Assembly: GCA_050485905.1 (NCBI GenBank)
Contig: JBJHCH010000086.1
Location: 1 to 17,079, forward strand
Reading direction: 5' to 3'
Origin: JAWLCA01 sp050485905
GTDB taxonomy: Bacteria > Pseudomonadota > Alphaproteobacteria > Rhodobacterales > Rhodobacteraceae
DNA length: 17,079 nt
Positions within the stretch are counted from its first letter, which is position 1. Each line of letters starts with the position of its first letter. This document shows, piece after piece, positions 1-6,950 of the stretch. The notes under the pieces are model-generated. The model searched no databases, had not been told where the DNA came from, and worked only from the letters and a program-made list of their open reading frames with translations. A program made the translations under genes and the position numbers.

Positions 1-771
1 TTGCAGCAGACCCCGCGTATAGGGGTGACGGGCGTTGGCGAACAGCGACCGCATGTCGGCATCCTCCAAGATGTGCCCCGCATACATGACCACGACCCGT
101 TCGCAGGTTTCGGCCACCACGCCCAGATCGTGGGTGATCAGCAGGATCGCAGAATTGAGGCGCTGGCGTATGTCCAGCATCATTTCCAGCACCTGCGCCT
201 GGATGGTGACGTCGAGTGCCGTCGTCGGCTCGTCGGCAATCAGCAGCCTGGGGCTGCAAGCCATCGCGATCGCTGCCATCACTCGCTGCCGCATCCCGCC
301 CGAGAACTGGTCGGGAAAGGCGCCCAGCCTGTTCTCCGGGTCGGGCATGCCGACCAGCCGCAGCAGCGCGATGACTCGCTGGCGCCGCTCGGCCGCGGAT
401 AGCCGCTCGTGCAACATGATGGCTTCGTCGATCTGGTCGCCAATCGTAATCAGTGGATTGAGCGACGACATCGGCTCCTGGAAGATCATGCCGATGTCCT
501 TGCCGCGAACCCGGGGCATCTCGCGCCTGGGCAGCTTCATCAGATCGCGGCCTTCGAACAGAACCTGTCCCGAGACGCGTGCAGGCGGTTCCGGCACCAG
601 GCGCAACACAGACAGCGCGGTCATCGACTTGCCCGATCCGCTCTCGCCGACGACGCCCACGGTCTCGCCCGCTCTGACGGTGAACGACACGCGGTCGACG
701 ACGCGCAGCGGACTGGCAAAGGGACCGAACTCCACTGTCAGGTCGCGGATATCGAGAAGCATCTCGCTCAT
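1..771 (-). CDS. Dipeptide/oligopeptide-type ABC transporter ATP-binding protein (DppD/OppD family), 3' end outside window
   Basis: This is the cytoplasmic ATPase of a family-5-type (peptide/nickel/opine) ABC importer; it powers the two permeases encoded just upstream. 257 residues are visible and the C-terminus lies beyond the left edge. The Walker A motif GESGSGKS is at residues 42-49, the Q-loop at about 98 (FQEPMSSLNP), the ABC signature FSGGMRQ at 156-162, Walker B LLIADEP at 176-182, and the H-loop His at 214 (ITHDLG). The visible end reads HPYTRGLLQ, the usual lead-in to the C-terminal oligopeptide-transporter extension of this family. The start ATG overlaps the stop of the preceding permease gene by 4 bp (ATGA), implying translational coupling. 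A partner OppF/DppF-type ATPase would be expected further left, but that is inference. Family is certain; substrate is not readable from this subunit. Confidence 0.95.
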   Translation of the reverse strand, partial: MSEMLLDIRDLTVEFGPFASPLRVVDRVSFTVRAGETVGVVGESGSGKSMTALSVLRLVPEPPARVSGQVLFEGRDLMKLPRREMPRVRGKDIGMIFQEPMSSLNPLITIGDQIDEAIMLHERLSAAERRQRVIALLRLVGMPDPENRLGAFPDQFSGGMRQRVMAAIAMACSPRLLIADEPTTALDVTIQAQVLEMMLDIRQRLNSAILLITHDLGVVAETCERVVVMYAGHILEDADMRSLFANARHPYTRGLLQ

Positions 772-1676
772 TGGTTCGTCTCGGGGTCCAGGAAGTCGCG
801 AACCGAATCGCCGATGATGCTGATCGAAAGCACGACGATGGTGATCGCCAGGCCGCCCGCCACAATCGGCCATTGCGTCGCGAACATGTTGGACAGCCCG
901 TCGCGGATGATGTTGCCCCATGAGGGGTTCGGCGGCTGCGTGCCGATGCCGAGGAAGGACAGCGTCGCCTCGATCCGGATCGAGCTCGCCGACCAGAGTG
1001 CCATCAGCACCACGATCGGCGCCGCGATGTTCGGCACGATATGACGGAAGATGATGAGCGGAGTCGACACGCCGGCGGCAACCGCCGCCTCGACATATGG
1101 CTCCTGCTTGACGGCCAGCGTCGAGGCGCGGGCGACGCGGGCGAAGCCGGGCGTGAAGGCGACCGTAAGCACCACCACGATGTTCCAGAAGCTGCCGCCC
1201 AGGGCCGCCGCGATCAGGATGGCCAGCAACAGTTCCGGGAATGCCATCAGCATGTCGATCACGCGGCTGATGACCCGATCCACGATCCCGCCGAAGTAAC
1301 CGGCCGAGACACCAAGGATCGTACCGAGAATGGCTGCGAAGACCGGCGAGAGCAGTCCGAAGATCAGCGAGTTCCTGGAGCCGTAGATCAGGCGGCTCAG
1401 AACGTCGCGGCCAAACTGATCGGTGCCAAGCAGGTGCTGCGCCGACGGCGTCTGGTTGATCCGCATGATGGACTGTTGCAGCGGGTTGTAGGGGGCGATC
1501 AGCGGCGCGAAGATTGCCACCAGAACGAACAGGATCACGACAATAAAGGCGATCCGCGTCGAGGTCCGTGTCAGCACCACCTGCACGAAGGTCTCTCGGA
1601 AGGTGGGTTCGGGTGCCAGAACCTCGCGTTCGGCGATGGCCTGTGCGGTCTGGTCGTCCATGCGTACGGTGGTCAT
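768..1676 (-). CDS. ABC transporter permease, DppC/OppC family
   Basis: This is an inner-membrane permease of a peptide-type ABC importer, 302 residues, full length for the family. A cytoplasmic N-terminal tail of about 40 residues precedes the first membrane segment (about 42-62). The family hallmark HLLGTDQFGRDVLSRLIYGSR is around residues 81-101, and the EAA-type coupling loop that docks on the ATPase is near 190-220 (VEAAVAAGVS then FRHIVPN). Further hydrophobic segments follow, and a typical SFLGIGTQPPNPSWG stretch lies near 240-253. The start at 1676 was chosen because ATG overlaps the DppB-type stop as ATGA, and the stop in turn overlaps the ATPase start. The same frame stays open upstream to 2132, but that extension lies wholly within the DppB-type gene and has no membrane-protein character. 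It is expected to pair with the DppB-like permease to form the translocation channel. Confidence 0.96.
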   Translation of the reverse strand: MTTVRMDDQTAQAIAEREVLAPEPTFRETFVQVVLTRTSTRIAFIVVILFVLVAIFAPLIAPYNPLQQSIMRINQTPSAQHLLGTDQFGRDVLSRLIYGSRNSLIFGLLSPVFAAILGTILGVSAGYFGGIVDRVISRVIDMLMAFPELLLAILIAAALGGSFWNIVVVLTVAFTPGFARVARASTLAVKQEPYVEAAVAAGVSTPLIIFRHIVPNIAAPIVVLMALWSASSIRIEATLSFLGIGTQPPNPSWGNIIRDGLSNMFATQWPIVAGGLAITIVVLSISIIGDSVRDFLDPETNQ

Positions 1677-2611
1677 GATTTCATCCGGATGCGAGGATCG
1701 ACAAGGATGTAGACGACATCCATCAGCAGGTTCACGATGATCACGAAGAAGGCGAACATCATGACGCCGGCCTGGATGACCGGGTAATCCCTTTCCTGGA
1801 TTGCGGTGATGAGCAGTCGGCCGATGCCCGGTCTGTTGAACACCAACTCGACCGCCACCGAACCCGACAGCGTGGCCAGGATCGACAGTCCAAGCCCCGT
1901 GGACAGCGGTAGCAGGGCGTTGCGCAGGCTGTGGCGGAAGATGACCCGGCCCTCGCGCGCACCCTTGGCGCGGGCTGTCCTTACGTAGTCGCGCCCCATC
2001 ACCTCTAACAGCGAGGTCCGCGTGAGACGCCCCATGAAGGCCGACTTCAGGAAGGTCAGCGTAATCGCGGGCAGAAGGATGTGGTACAGCCCGCCCCAGA
2101 ACCCGGTTCCCACCCCGCTGATGGGAAACCACCCAAGTTGCAGCGCGAAGACCACCAGCAGGATTGCAGCAAGGTAGAAGTCGGGAATCGAATACCCGAT
2201 GAGCGAGTAGAGCCGCAGCGCGCTATCCGGCAACTTGTTGCGCTGCGTCGCTGCGTAGATGCCCAGAGGTATCCCGACGATCATGCCGAACGCCACCGAC
2301 GTCACGGTCAGGTAGATCGTGTGGGGCAGGTTGTTCGCGATCAGCGTCCTGATCGGCACATCAGTCATCAAGGAGCGCCCGAAATCCAGCCGGACGGCAT
2401 CCCAGAGGAACCGCACATACTGCACCCACAGCGGGTCATTCAGGCCCATGCGTTCGCGGAAGGCCTCAAGTTGCCCGCCGTCCGCGTTCTGGCCAAGTAC
2501 GGCCAGGGCTGGGTCGCCGGGAAGAATGCGCATGGCGACAAACACCAGCGTCAGAACAAGGAACACGGTTGGGATCATGTCCAGAAGTCTGAGGATGAGG
2601 TATCTCGCCAT
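1673..2611 (-). CDS. ABC transporter permease, DppB/OppB family
   Basis: This is the second inner-membrane permease of the same importer, 312 residues. The N-terminus (RYLILRLLDMIPTVFLVL) is the standard DppB start, with a membrane segment immediately followed by the periplasmic LPGDPA motif at about 30-35. The GLNDPLWVQYVRFL region lies near 56-69, and the LDFGRSL motif near 75-81. The EAA-type loop (LEVMGRDYVRTARAKG, then FRHSLRNALLP) spans about 202-235. The C-terminus reads YVLVDPRIR-like, as in the family. It follows the binding-protein gene after 15 bp without a strong Shine-Dalgarno sequence, so coupling to the upstream gene is plausible. Its stop overlaps the next permease start by 4 bp. 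Family assignment is firm; substrate unknown. Confidence 0.96.
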   Translation of the reverse strand: MARYLILRLLDMIPTVFLVLTLVFVAMRILPGDPALAVLGQNADGGQLEAFRERMGLNDPLWVQYVRFLWDAVRLDFGRSLMTDVPIRTLIANNLPHTIYLTVTSVAFGMIVGIPLGIYAATQRNKLPDSALRLYSLIGYSIPDFYLAAILLVVFALQLGWFPISGVGTGFWGGLYHILLPAITLTFLKSAFMGRLTRTSLLEVMGRDYVRTARAKGAREGRVIFRHSLRNALLPLSTGLGLSILATLSGSVAVELVFNRPGIGRLLITAIQERDYPVIQAGVMMFAFFVIIVNLLMDVVYILVDPRIRMKS

Positions 2612-2626
2612 GCGCTTGATCCGCTA

Positions 2627-4213
2627 TCAGGCCACGATCGTCGCTCTGGCGAACCGCCAGTAGGCGTATCCGCCTTCCACCTCGTAACCGAGGTCGATGC
2701 GCGGATTGCGCACCACCAGGTAGGACAGCGTTGGCAGGCCACCCATGGGCAGGTCGCGCTGGATCTGCAGTTCGACCTCTCGGCCCTTGGCGACGTAGTC
2801 CTCGAACGTCGTGGTCTGAAGCATCTCGGCCAGCAGTTCATCGACGCCGGGCATCAGCACGCCGTAGTGGGAATAGTTGGCCCCGCCCCTGCCGTCTTCT
2901 CTGACGACTGCCGTTGATACCGCGTAGTCATTGAAAACATACAGCGGCACCGGCGGCAACGAGGAGGAGTTGATGTTCAGCGTGTTCAGGTTCTGCCGGT
3001 TGGTTGCGTGGTAGGCCGAGTGGTCCATGATCGTCAGATCGATGTTGATGCCGATCTGGCGCAGCTGTTCCTGAATGATCAGGTGCTGGGTGCTGTAGTC
3101 CTCGCGCTGTGAGGTGTTGACCGGGATCGTCAGCCCATTTGCGAACCCAGCATCGGCCAGCAGGCGCCGGGCCTCATCCGGGTCGTATTCGTAGCGCAGA
3201 TCCTCGGGCAGTTCCTCCAGCGAGAAGCCGGTGGGATAGTTCGGCGGATTCAGCGTATGTGCCATGCGCGCCATCGGCTGCAGGGCATCGACCAGTTCCT
3301 GCTTGTTGATGCCGTGCATGATCGCCTTGCGGACCTGGATGTCCTGAAGCGGGTCCTTGGACAGGTTGAAGAACAGCGTGTTGAAGGAACCCGGCACGGT
3401 CATGTCGAACTGAAGATCGGGCTTCTGGTTCTGCATTTGCGGCACCCAGCCGGGCTGACGCACACCTTCGGCCATATCGACATCGCCCGAGATCACGGCC
3501 AGTGTCCGCGCGGTGGTATCAGCGATGTAGAGGCATTCCACATTGGTGATGATCGCAGGTTCGCCCCAGTAGTCCTCGTGCCGGCTAAGGAAAATGCCCC
3601 GCTCTGTGTCGAAGCGATCCAACTTGTATGGCCCGGTGCCGACGGCTTCGGTCAGGAACCGATCGCCCATCTCTTCCTCGGCCTTCTTCGAGATGACCAT
3701 GACGTGGCGCGCAGACACGGTCGAGCTCAGGAACATCGGGTCGGGGTTGTGCAAGCGGATCGTGACCTCGTACGTCCCGGACGCGATCACCTCGGCAAGG
3801 TTGCTGTAGTTGGCGGCATTCACCCCTTCGTCGCGTGCGCGCTCGAAAGACCGCACGACGTCTTCCGAGGTCATCTCGCCATATCCGCCGTGGAACTGTA
3901 CGCCCTGGCGCAAAGTGAAGACCCAGGTCTTCGCATCGTCCGAAGTCGTCCAGCCTGTCGCTAGCCAGGGCTCGAAATCGTCAGGTGCGACGCCGAACCT
4001 GCCGTCGGGCGGCTTCGCCAGGTACTCAAACACCTGAATCACGGCCCAGTTGTCCGCGCCCTGTGTGGTCTGGTTCGGGTCTAGCCGGCGCGGGCCACCT
4101 GCTGCACTGGCAAAGCGCAGCGTGTCAGGAGCGGCCGCACGAAGCCTCGGGGCGAAGAGACCGACGGCCGACATGGCAACCGCCGTCCCCAGAAGTGTCC
4201 GTCTTTTAATCAT
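2627..4213 (-). CDS. ABC transporter substrate-binding protein, family 5 (DppA/OppA-like), exported
   Basis: This periplasmic solute-binding protein (528 residues) delivers substrate to the adjoining Dpp-type permeases. The signal sequence starts MIKRRTLLG and continues with a hydrophobic stretch to about residue 24, then RLRAAAPD. The RR pair plus hydrophobic core resembles a twin-arginine (Tat) signal, although Sec export cannot be excluded. The mature part has family-5 landmarks: an N-terminal LDPNQ stretch, WVFTLRQGVQFHGG near residue 100, a TGPYKLDRF segment near 195-205, and VRKAIMHGINKQELVDAL near 295-310. A Shine-Dalgarno match (complement of 4221-4228) sits about 7 bp before the ATG. 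A 91-bp gap separates it from the upstream enolase-superfamily gene, with no evident promoter, so one transcript is likely. Family-5 proteins bind peptides, nickel, opines, and oligosaccharides or sugar acids; the neighbours suggest a hydroxyacid or acid-sugar derivative. Confidence 0.95.
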   Translation of the reverse strand: MIKRRTLLGTAVAMSAVGLFAPRLRAAAPDTLRFASAAGGPRRLDPNQTTQGADNWAVIQVFEYLAKPPDGRFGVAPDDFEPWLATGWTTSDDAKTWVFTLRQGVQFHGGYGEMTSEDVVRSFERARDEGVNAANYSNLAEVIASGTYEVTIRLHNPDPMFLSSTVSARHVMVISKKAEEEMGDRFLTEAVGTGPYKLDRFDTERGIFLSRHEDYWGEPAIITNVECLYIADTTARTLAVISGDVDMAEGVRQPGWVPQMQNQKPDLQFDMTVPGSFNTLFFNLSKDPLQDIQVRKAIMHGINKQELVDALQPMARMAHTLNPPNYPTGFSLEELPEDLRYEYDPDEARRLLADAGFANGLTIPVNTSQREDYSTQHLIIQEQLRQIGINIDLTIMDHSAYHATNRQNLNTLNINSSSLPPVPLYVFNDYAVSTAVVREDGRGGANYSHYGVLMPGVDELLAEMLQTTTFEDYVAKGREVELQIQRDLPMGGLPTLSYLVVRNPRIDLGYEVEGGYAYWRFARATIVA

Positions 4214-4304
4214 CCTTTGGTCCTCCCTTTCATAGTTTTCAGGCGTTCTGCCCTCGTCTCATCGGTTCCCGGTCTTGATGCGCCGGATATTGCCTGTGCC
4301 CCGA

Positions 4305-5459
4305 TCAGCGGCGCCGCCGCTCCAGTTCCTCGTCCCGCAGCCGAAGGCCCAGACCCGGTCCATCGGGAACTTCGAAACGACCATTCACCGGCACCGGCGG
4401 ATTCTCGAAGGCCGGATGCATCCGGTCGTCGGGATCGGCGAACTCGGCAGGCTTGGTGTTGTGCATCAGGGTGGCCAGCACATGCAGGTTCGCCACATGG
4501 CCGATGCCGGGTTGGGTCTGGTGCGGGACCAACTCGACCCCGTGCGCAAAGCAGATCGCCGCGCATTGCATCAGCCCGGTGATGCCCCCCATCTTGACGA
4601 TGTCGGGCTGCACCATGCGGACGCCCGCATGGATCATGTCGACCAGCGCCTGCGTGGTGTAGGTCTGTTCCGATGCCGAGACGGTGATGTCGAGGCGCTG
4701 GGCGACCTCGCCCATGGCGCGCACGTTGTAGTGCTGGACGGGTTCCTCGAACCAGATGTAGCCTATGTCCTCGAGCGCCCGGCCAACGCGGATCGCGCCG
4801 CCGACCGAATACTGGTTGTTGGCGTCGAAGGCCAAGGGGAAGTCGTCGCCCACCAGCTTGCGCACGGCGCGGGCCTTGGCGATGTCGCCGGGGATGTCCT
4901 CGTCCTGGCGGGTCCGGTCGCCGTCCCAGCGAATCTTGATGGCGGCGGGTGTTTCCGACCGCCAGCGCGCCTCGACCACTCGCAACACCTCGTCGACCGA
5001 GCGGCCCGCGTTGCCGCCGATGGAGGCGTAGAATGGCAGTGACGTGCGCCAGGCCCCGCCCAGCAACTTATAGATGGGCAGGCCCAGTGCCCTGCCCTTG
5101 ATGTCCCACAGCGCGATGTCGAGCGCCGCCAATGCACCGGTGACAGCGCCTTCCGGACCCAGCTTGATGTAGCGATGGAGAAGCCGGTCGCTGATCACGG
5201 CCTGATCGAAAGGATCGGCCCCGACCAGCGATTCAGCGAAGTCACGGACGATGAGCAGGCTGTGCTCTCCACCCATCATGGGCGAGGCCTCGCCATAGCC
5301 GGTCAAGCCACCGTCGGTACGCACCCGAACGAATGCCGATCGGCGACCAGGCGGATCGCCCGGACGCCACTCGACCTGAAATGCCTCGACAGAAGAAATC
5401 CGATGAACTGAGGTCTCGGATGCGCTGCGGGCCGCAGGCTTAGATCTGTCATCCGCCAC
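4305..5459 (-). CDS. Enolase-superfamily enzyme, mandelate racemase/muconate lactonizing family (putative acid-sugar dehydratase or epimerase)
   Basis: The 384-residue protein abstracts a proton alpha to a carboxylate with Mg2+ help; the exact substrate is unknown. Visible catalytic residues are a K-x-R pair at 175/177 (KIR), metal ligands Asp212 (FDANN), Glu238 (FEEP) and Glu264 (SASE), and an Asp286-His313 dyad (QPDIVKMGG, VPHQTQPG) with the 27-residue spacing seen in mandelate racemase. Glu339 sits where mandelate racemase has its Glu317. These place it in the mandelate-racemase subgroup, with Arg in place of the second Lys of the classical KxK. The start is GTG at 5459, preceded by a strong GGAGGG about 7 bp upstream; the first 17 or so residues are unlikely to be part of the fold. 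It is the first gene of the leftward transporter run and diverges from a LacI-family regulator. Dehydration of a sugar acid to a 2-keto-3-deoxy acid is the best guess, but racemase or cycloisomerase activity is possible. Confidence 0.9.
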   Translation of the reverse strand: MADDRSKPAARSASETSVHRISSVEAFQVEWRPGDPPGRRSAFVRVRTDGGLTGYGEASPMMGGEHSLLIVRDFAESLVGADPFDQAVISDRLLHRYIKLGPEGAVTGALAALDIALWDIKGRALGLPIYKLLGGAWRTSLPFYASIGGNAGRSVDEVLRVVEARWRSETPAAIKIRWDGDRTRQDEDIPGDIAKARAVRKLVGDDFPLAFDANNQYSVGGAIRVGRALEDIGYIWFEEPVQHYNVRAMGEVAQRLDITVSASEQTYTTQALVDMIHAGVRMVQPDIVKMGGITGLMQCAAICFAHGVELVPHQTQPGIGHVANLHVLATLMHNTKPAEFADPDDRMHPAFENPPVPVNGRFEVPDGPGLGLRLRDEELERRRR

Positions 5460-5540
5460 TGTCCGCCCCCTCCCGGAACGTCACGCCACAGCGTCACGGA
5501 GGACGAATCTCCACATCGCCAAGACCGAGATCAACAGAAT

Positions 5541-5556
5541 TTGCATCCGCATTCAA
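5541..5556. promoter_or_regulatory. Candidate LacI-family operator for the enolase/ABC operon
   Basis: TTGCATCC-GCATTCAA is an imperfect 16-bp palindrome (6 of 8 arm positions pair) with the central CG step common in LacI-family operators. It lies directly downstream, in the leftward direction, of the -10-like element at 5562-5567, so it would cover the transcription start. Its right half, CGCATTCAA (5548-5556), recurs exactly at 5833-5841 near the regulator's own promoter. Confidence 0.45.
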
Positions 5557-5682
5557 GCCACATTCTACCTCTTCTGATACTTTGCTGATTGCCTGGCTTC
5601 ACGCGCAAGGCCGGCCGCATCTTGCACCGCAGAGCCCACGCGCAGGCAGAAGGAGAAGCAGCGCGATACAACCGAAGTCTGT

Positions 5683-5696
5683 TTTACCGTTGTAAA
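5683..5696. promoter_or_regulatory. Palindrome TTTAC-CGTT-GTAAA, possible operator
   Basis: There are perfect 5-bp arms around a 4-bp centre in the middle of the divergent region. Even-spaced palindromes with a near-central CG are usual for LacI-family sites. It does not share an obvious core with the CGCATTCAA element, so it could belong to another regulator or be chance. Confidence 0.3.
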
Positions 5697-5832
5697 TCAG
5701 CTATCTAATTTCAGTCCGAAGCCTTGATGCTGGTTGATAGCTCCAGACTGCTCTTGTATTGCTTCACCGAGCATTCGGCACGACGGACCGTCGCCTTGAA
5801 GAGATCACAGAAAAATCCTGTTGTCGTGAAAT

Positions 5833-5844
5833 CGCATTCAATGC
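5833..5844. promoter_or_regulatory. Second copy of the CGCATTCAA element, within the palindrome GCATT-C-AATGC
   Basis: CGCATTCAA at 5833-5841 repeats nine bases of the candidate operator at 5548-5556. Here it forms part of an 11-bp perfect inverted repeat (GCATT, one base, AATGC; 5834-5844). It lies about 75 bp before the chosen LacI-family start, a reasonable distance for autoregulation or looping. Confidence 0.35.
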
Positions 5845-5850
5845 AAAAAT

Positions 5851-5870
5851 AATGATGGTTACCCGTCATT
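5851..5870. promoter_or_regulatory. 20-bp palindrome AATGATGG-TTAC-CCGTCATT upstream of the LacI-family gene
   Basis: Eight-base arms with a single mismatch surround a 4-bp centre. The centre and its right edge (TTACCC, 5859-5864) coincide with the weak -35-like hexamer placed 17 bp before TATGTT (5882-5887). Binding here would block transcription of the regulator. It is the most symmetric element in the region. Confidence 0.4.
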
Positions 5871-5917
5871 CTCGCGGAGAATATGTTCGAGCTGTGCCAA
5901 TAATGGGAGCGGGACAA

Positions 5918-6946
5918 ATGACGCAAACTGGACCAGTAGCGGCGCGGCCATTGACTGCGCGCCAGCTCGCGAACCTGATCGGGGTGAGCCAGTCAGCGAT
6001 TTCGAGGGCCTTCACCAAGGGCAGCAGCATCTCGCCCGAACTGCGCAGCCGAATCCTCATGGCTGCGCGCGAATATGACTACAAGCCGAACGCCATCGCC
6101 TCGATGTTGACCACACGCCGCACTCACATCGTCGGTGTGGTCATGTCGGACATGCAGAACCCCTTCTATCCGACGCTCCTTGCGCAACTGACCCAGGGAC
6201 TTCAGGCGGCGGGTCTGCAAAGCCTGTTCTTCAACATTGCGCCGGGCGCCAGCGTCGAGGAACAGTTGTATGCGATCCGCACATACAATGTTGATGCGGT
6301 GGTCATCATCTCCGCCACGGTCCTGAATGCCCGGATGCTGGCATGGGCGGCAGACGGGCGCCGCTCGATCCTGCTGAACCGGCTGGGACATGACGAGATC
6401 ACTACGATCTGCTGCGACAACACGCTCGGGTTCCGGACACTGGTGGACCACCTGCATGAGACCGGCCGGCAGCGGATCGGCTATGTCGCGGGCCTCACGA
6501 CCTCCGGGATTGGGCTCGTGCGCTACAGCGCCTTTACCACGCGGCTGGCCGAGCTTGGTATGCGGCTTGTAGGATCTGCAACGCGCGAGGCCTATTCCCA
6601 CGAGGCGGGCTGGCTCAGCACACTGGACCTGTTGCCCCATGCGCCTGATGCGATCGTCTACGCCTCGGATGTTCTGGCTCTCGGGGGGATCGAGGCGATC
6701 CGCAAGTCCGGGCTGGCCGGCAAGATCGCCGTGACGGGGTTTGACGATATCCCGATGGCAAGCTGGCCCGGATACTCCCTCACCACCTATCGCCAGCCAG
6801 TGGCCGACATCGTCACCCGGACAGTGGAGCTTTTGCAAGAGCCGGACATAGGGCCGCCCCGACGTCACACCCTCCCCGGGGAACTTGTGATCCGGGCAAC
6901 GACGTCACCAGAGGGCTGGGCCGATCCGCAGCCATCGGCGGGATAG
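5918..6946 (+). CDS. LacI-family transcriptional regulator
   Basis: This DNA-binding regulator has 342 residues, the normal LacI-family length. The N-terminal helix-turn-helix spans about residues 12-33 (LTARQLANLIGVSQSAISRA), followed by the hinge-type YKPNAIASML at about 55-64. The periplasmic-binding-protein-like ligand domain then begins at IVGVVMSDMQNPFY (71-84); GFDDIPMASWPGYSLTTYRQP near the C-terminus is the usual effector-domain signature. The start at 5918 is chosen because GGGAG (5905-5909) sits 8 bp upstream and the HTH then begins at the standard distance; upstream in-frame codons back to a TTG at 5759 would add 53 atypical residues. It diverges from the enolase/ABC operon and is followed after 4 bp by a dehydrogenase. 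It probably represses both arms until a pathway intermediate or substrate binds; the effector is unknown. Confidence 0.93.
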   Translation: MTQTGPVAARPLTARQLANLIGVSQSAISRAFTKGSSISPELRSRILMAAREYDYKPNAIASMLTTRRTHIVGVVMSDMQNPFYPTLLAQLTQGLQAAGLQSLFFNIAPGASVEEQLYAIRTYNVDAVVIISATVLNARMLAWAADGRRSILLNRLGHDEITTICCDNTLGFRTLVDHLHETGRQRIGYVAGLTTSGIGLVRYSAFTTRLAELGMRLVGSATREAYSHEAGWLSTLDLLPHAPDAIVYASDVLALGGIEAIRKSGLAGKIAVTGFDDIPMASWPGYSLTTYRQPVADIVTRTVELLQEPDIGPPRRHTLPGELVIRATTSPEGWADPQPSAG

Positions 6947-6950
6947 GTGT

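Larger units (their letters stand above)
5460..5917. promoter_or_regulatory. Divergent control region between the enolase-superfamily/ABC operon and the LacI-family regulator
   Basis: No convincing gene lies in these 458 bp; the central part is visibly more AT-rich than its neighbours. Reading leftward, TAGAAT (complement of 5562-5567) is a fair -10 element for the enolase/ABC operon, though I see no good -35. Reading rightward, TATGTT at 5882-5887, with a weak TTACCC 17 bp upstream at 5859-5864, could serve the LacI gene. Four palindromic or repeated elements (5541-5556, 5683-5696, 5833-5844, 5851-5870) are listed separately. Their number and position fit control by the adjacent LacI-family protein; this is inference from spacing and symmetry only. 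Confidence 0.6.

Noticed and set aside
1677..2132. Upstream extension of the DppC-type permease
   Set aside because: It overlaps the DppB-type permease in another frame and lacks membrane-protein character; the ATGA overlap gives the natural start.
5759..5917. In-frame 53-residue N-terminal extension of the LacI-family regulator from a TTG codon
   Set aside because: The extension has no family similarity, lies in AT-rich control DNA with palindromes, and ATG 5918 has a good Shine-Dalgarno sequence and normal HTH distance.
5711..5926. 71-codon leftward open frame in the divergent control region
   Set aside because: Composition is not protein-like, there is no ribosome-binding site of note, and it overlaps the regulator start and palindromes.
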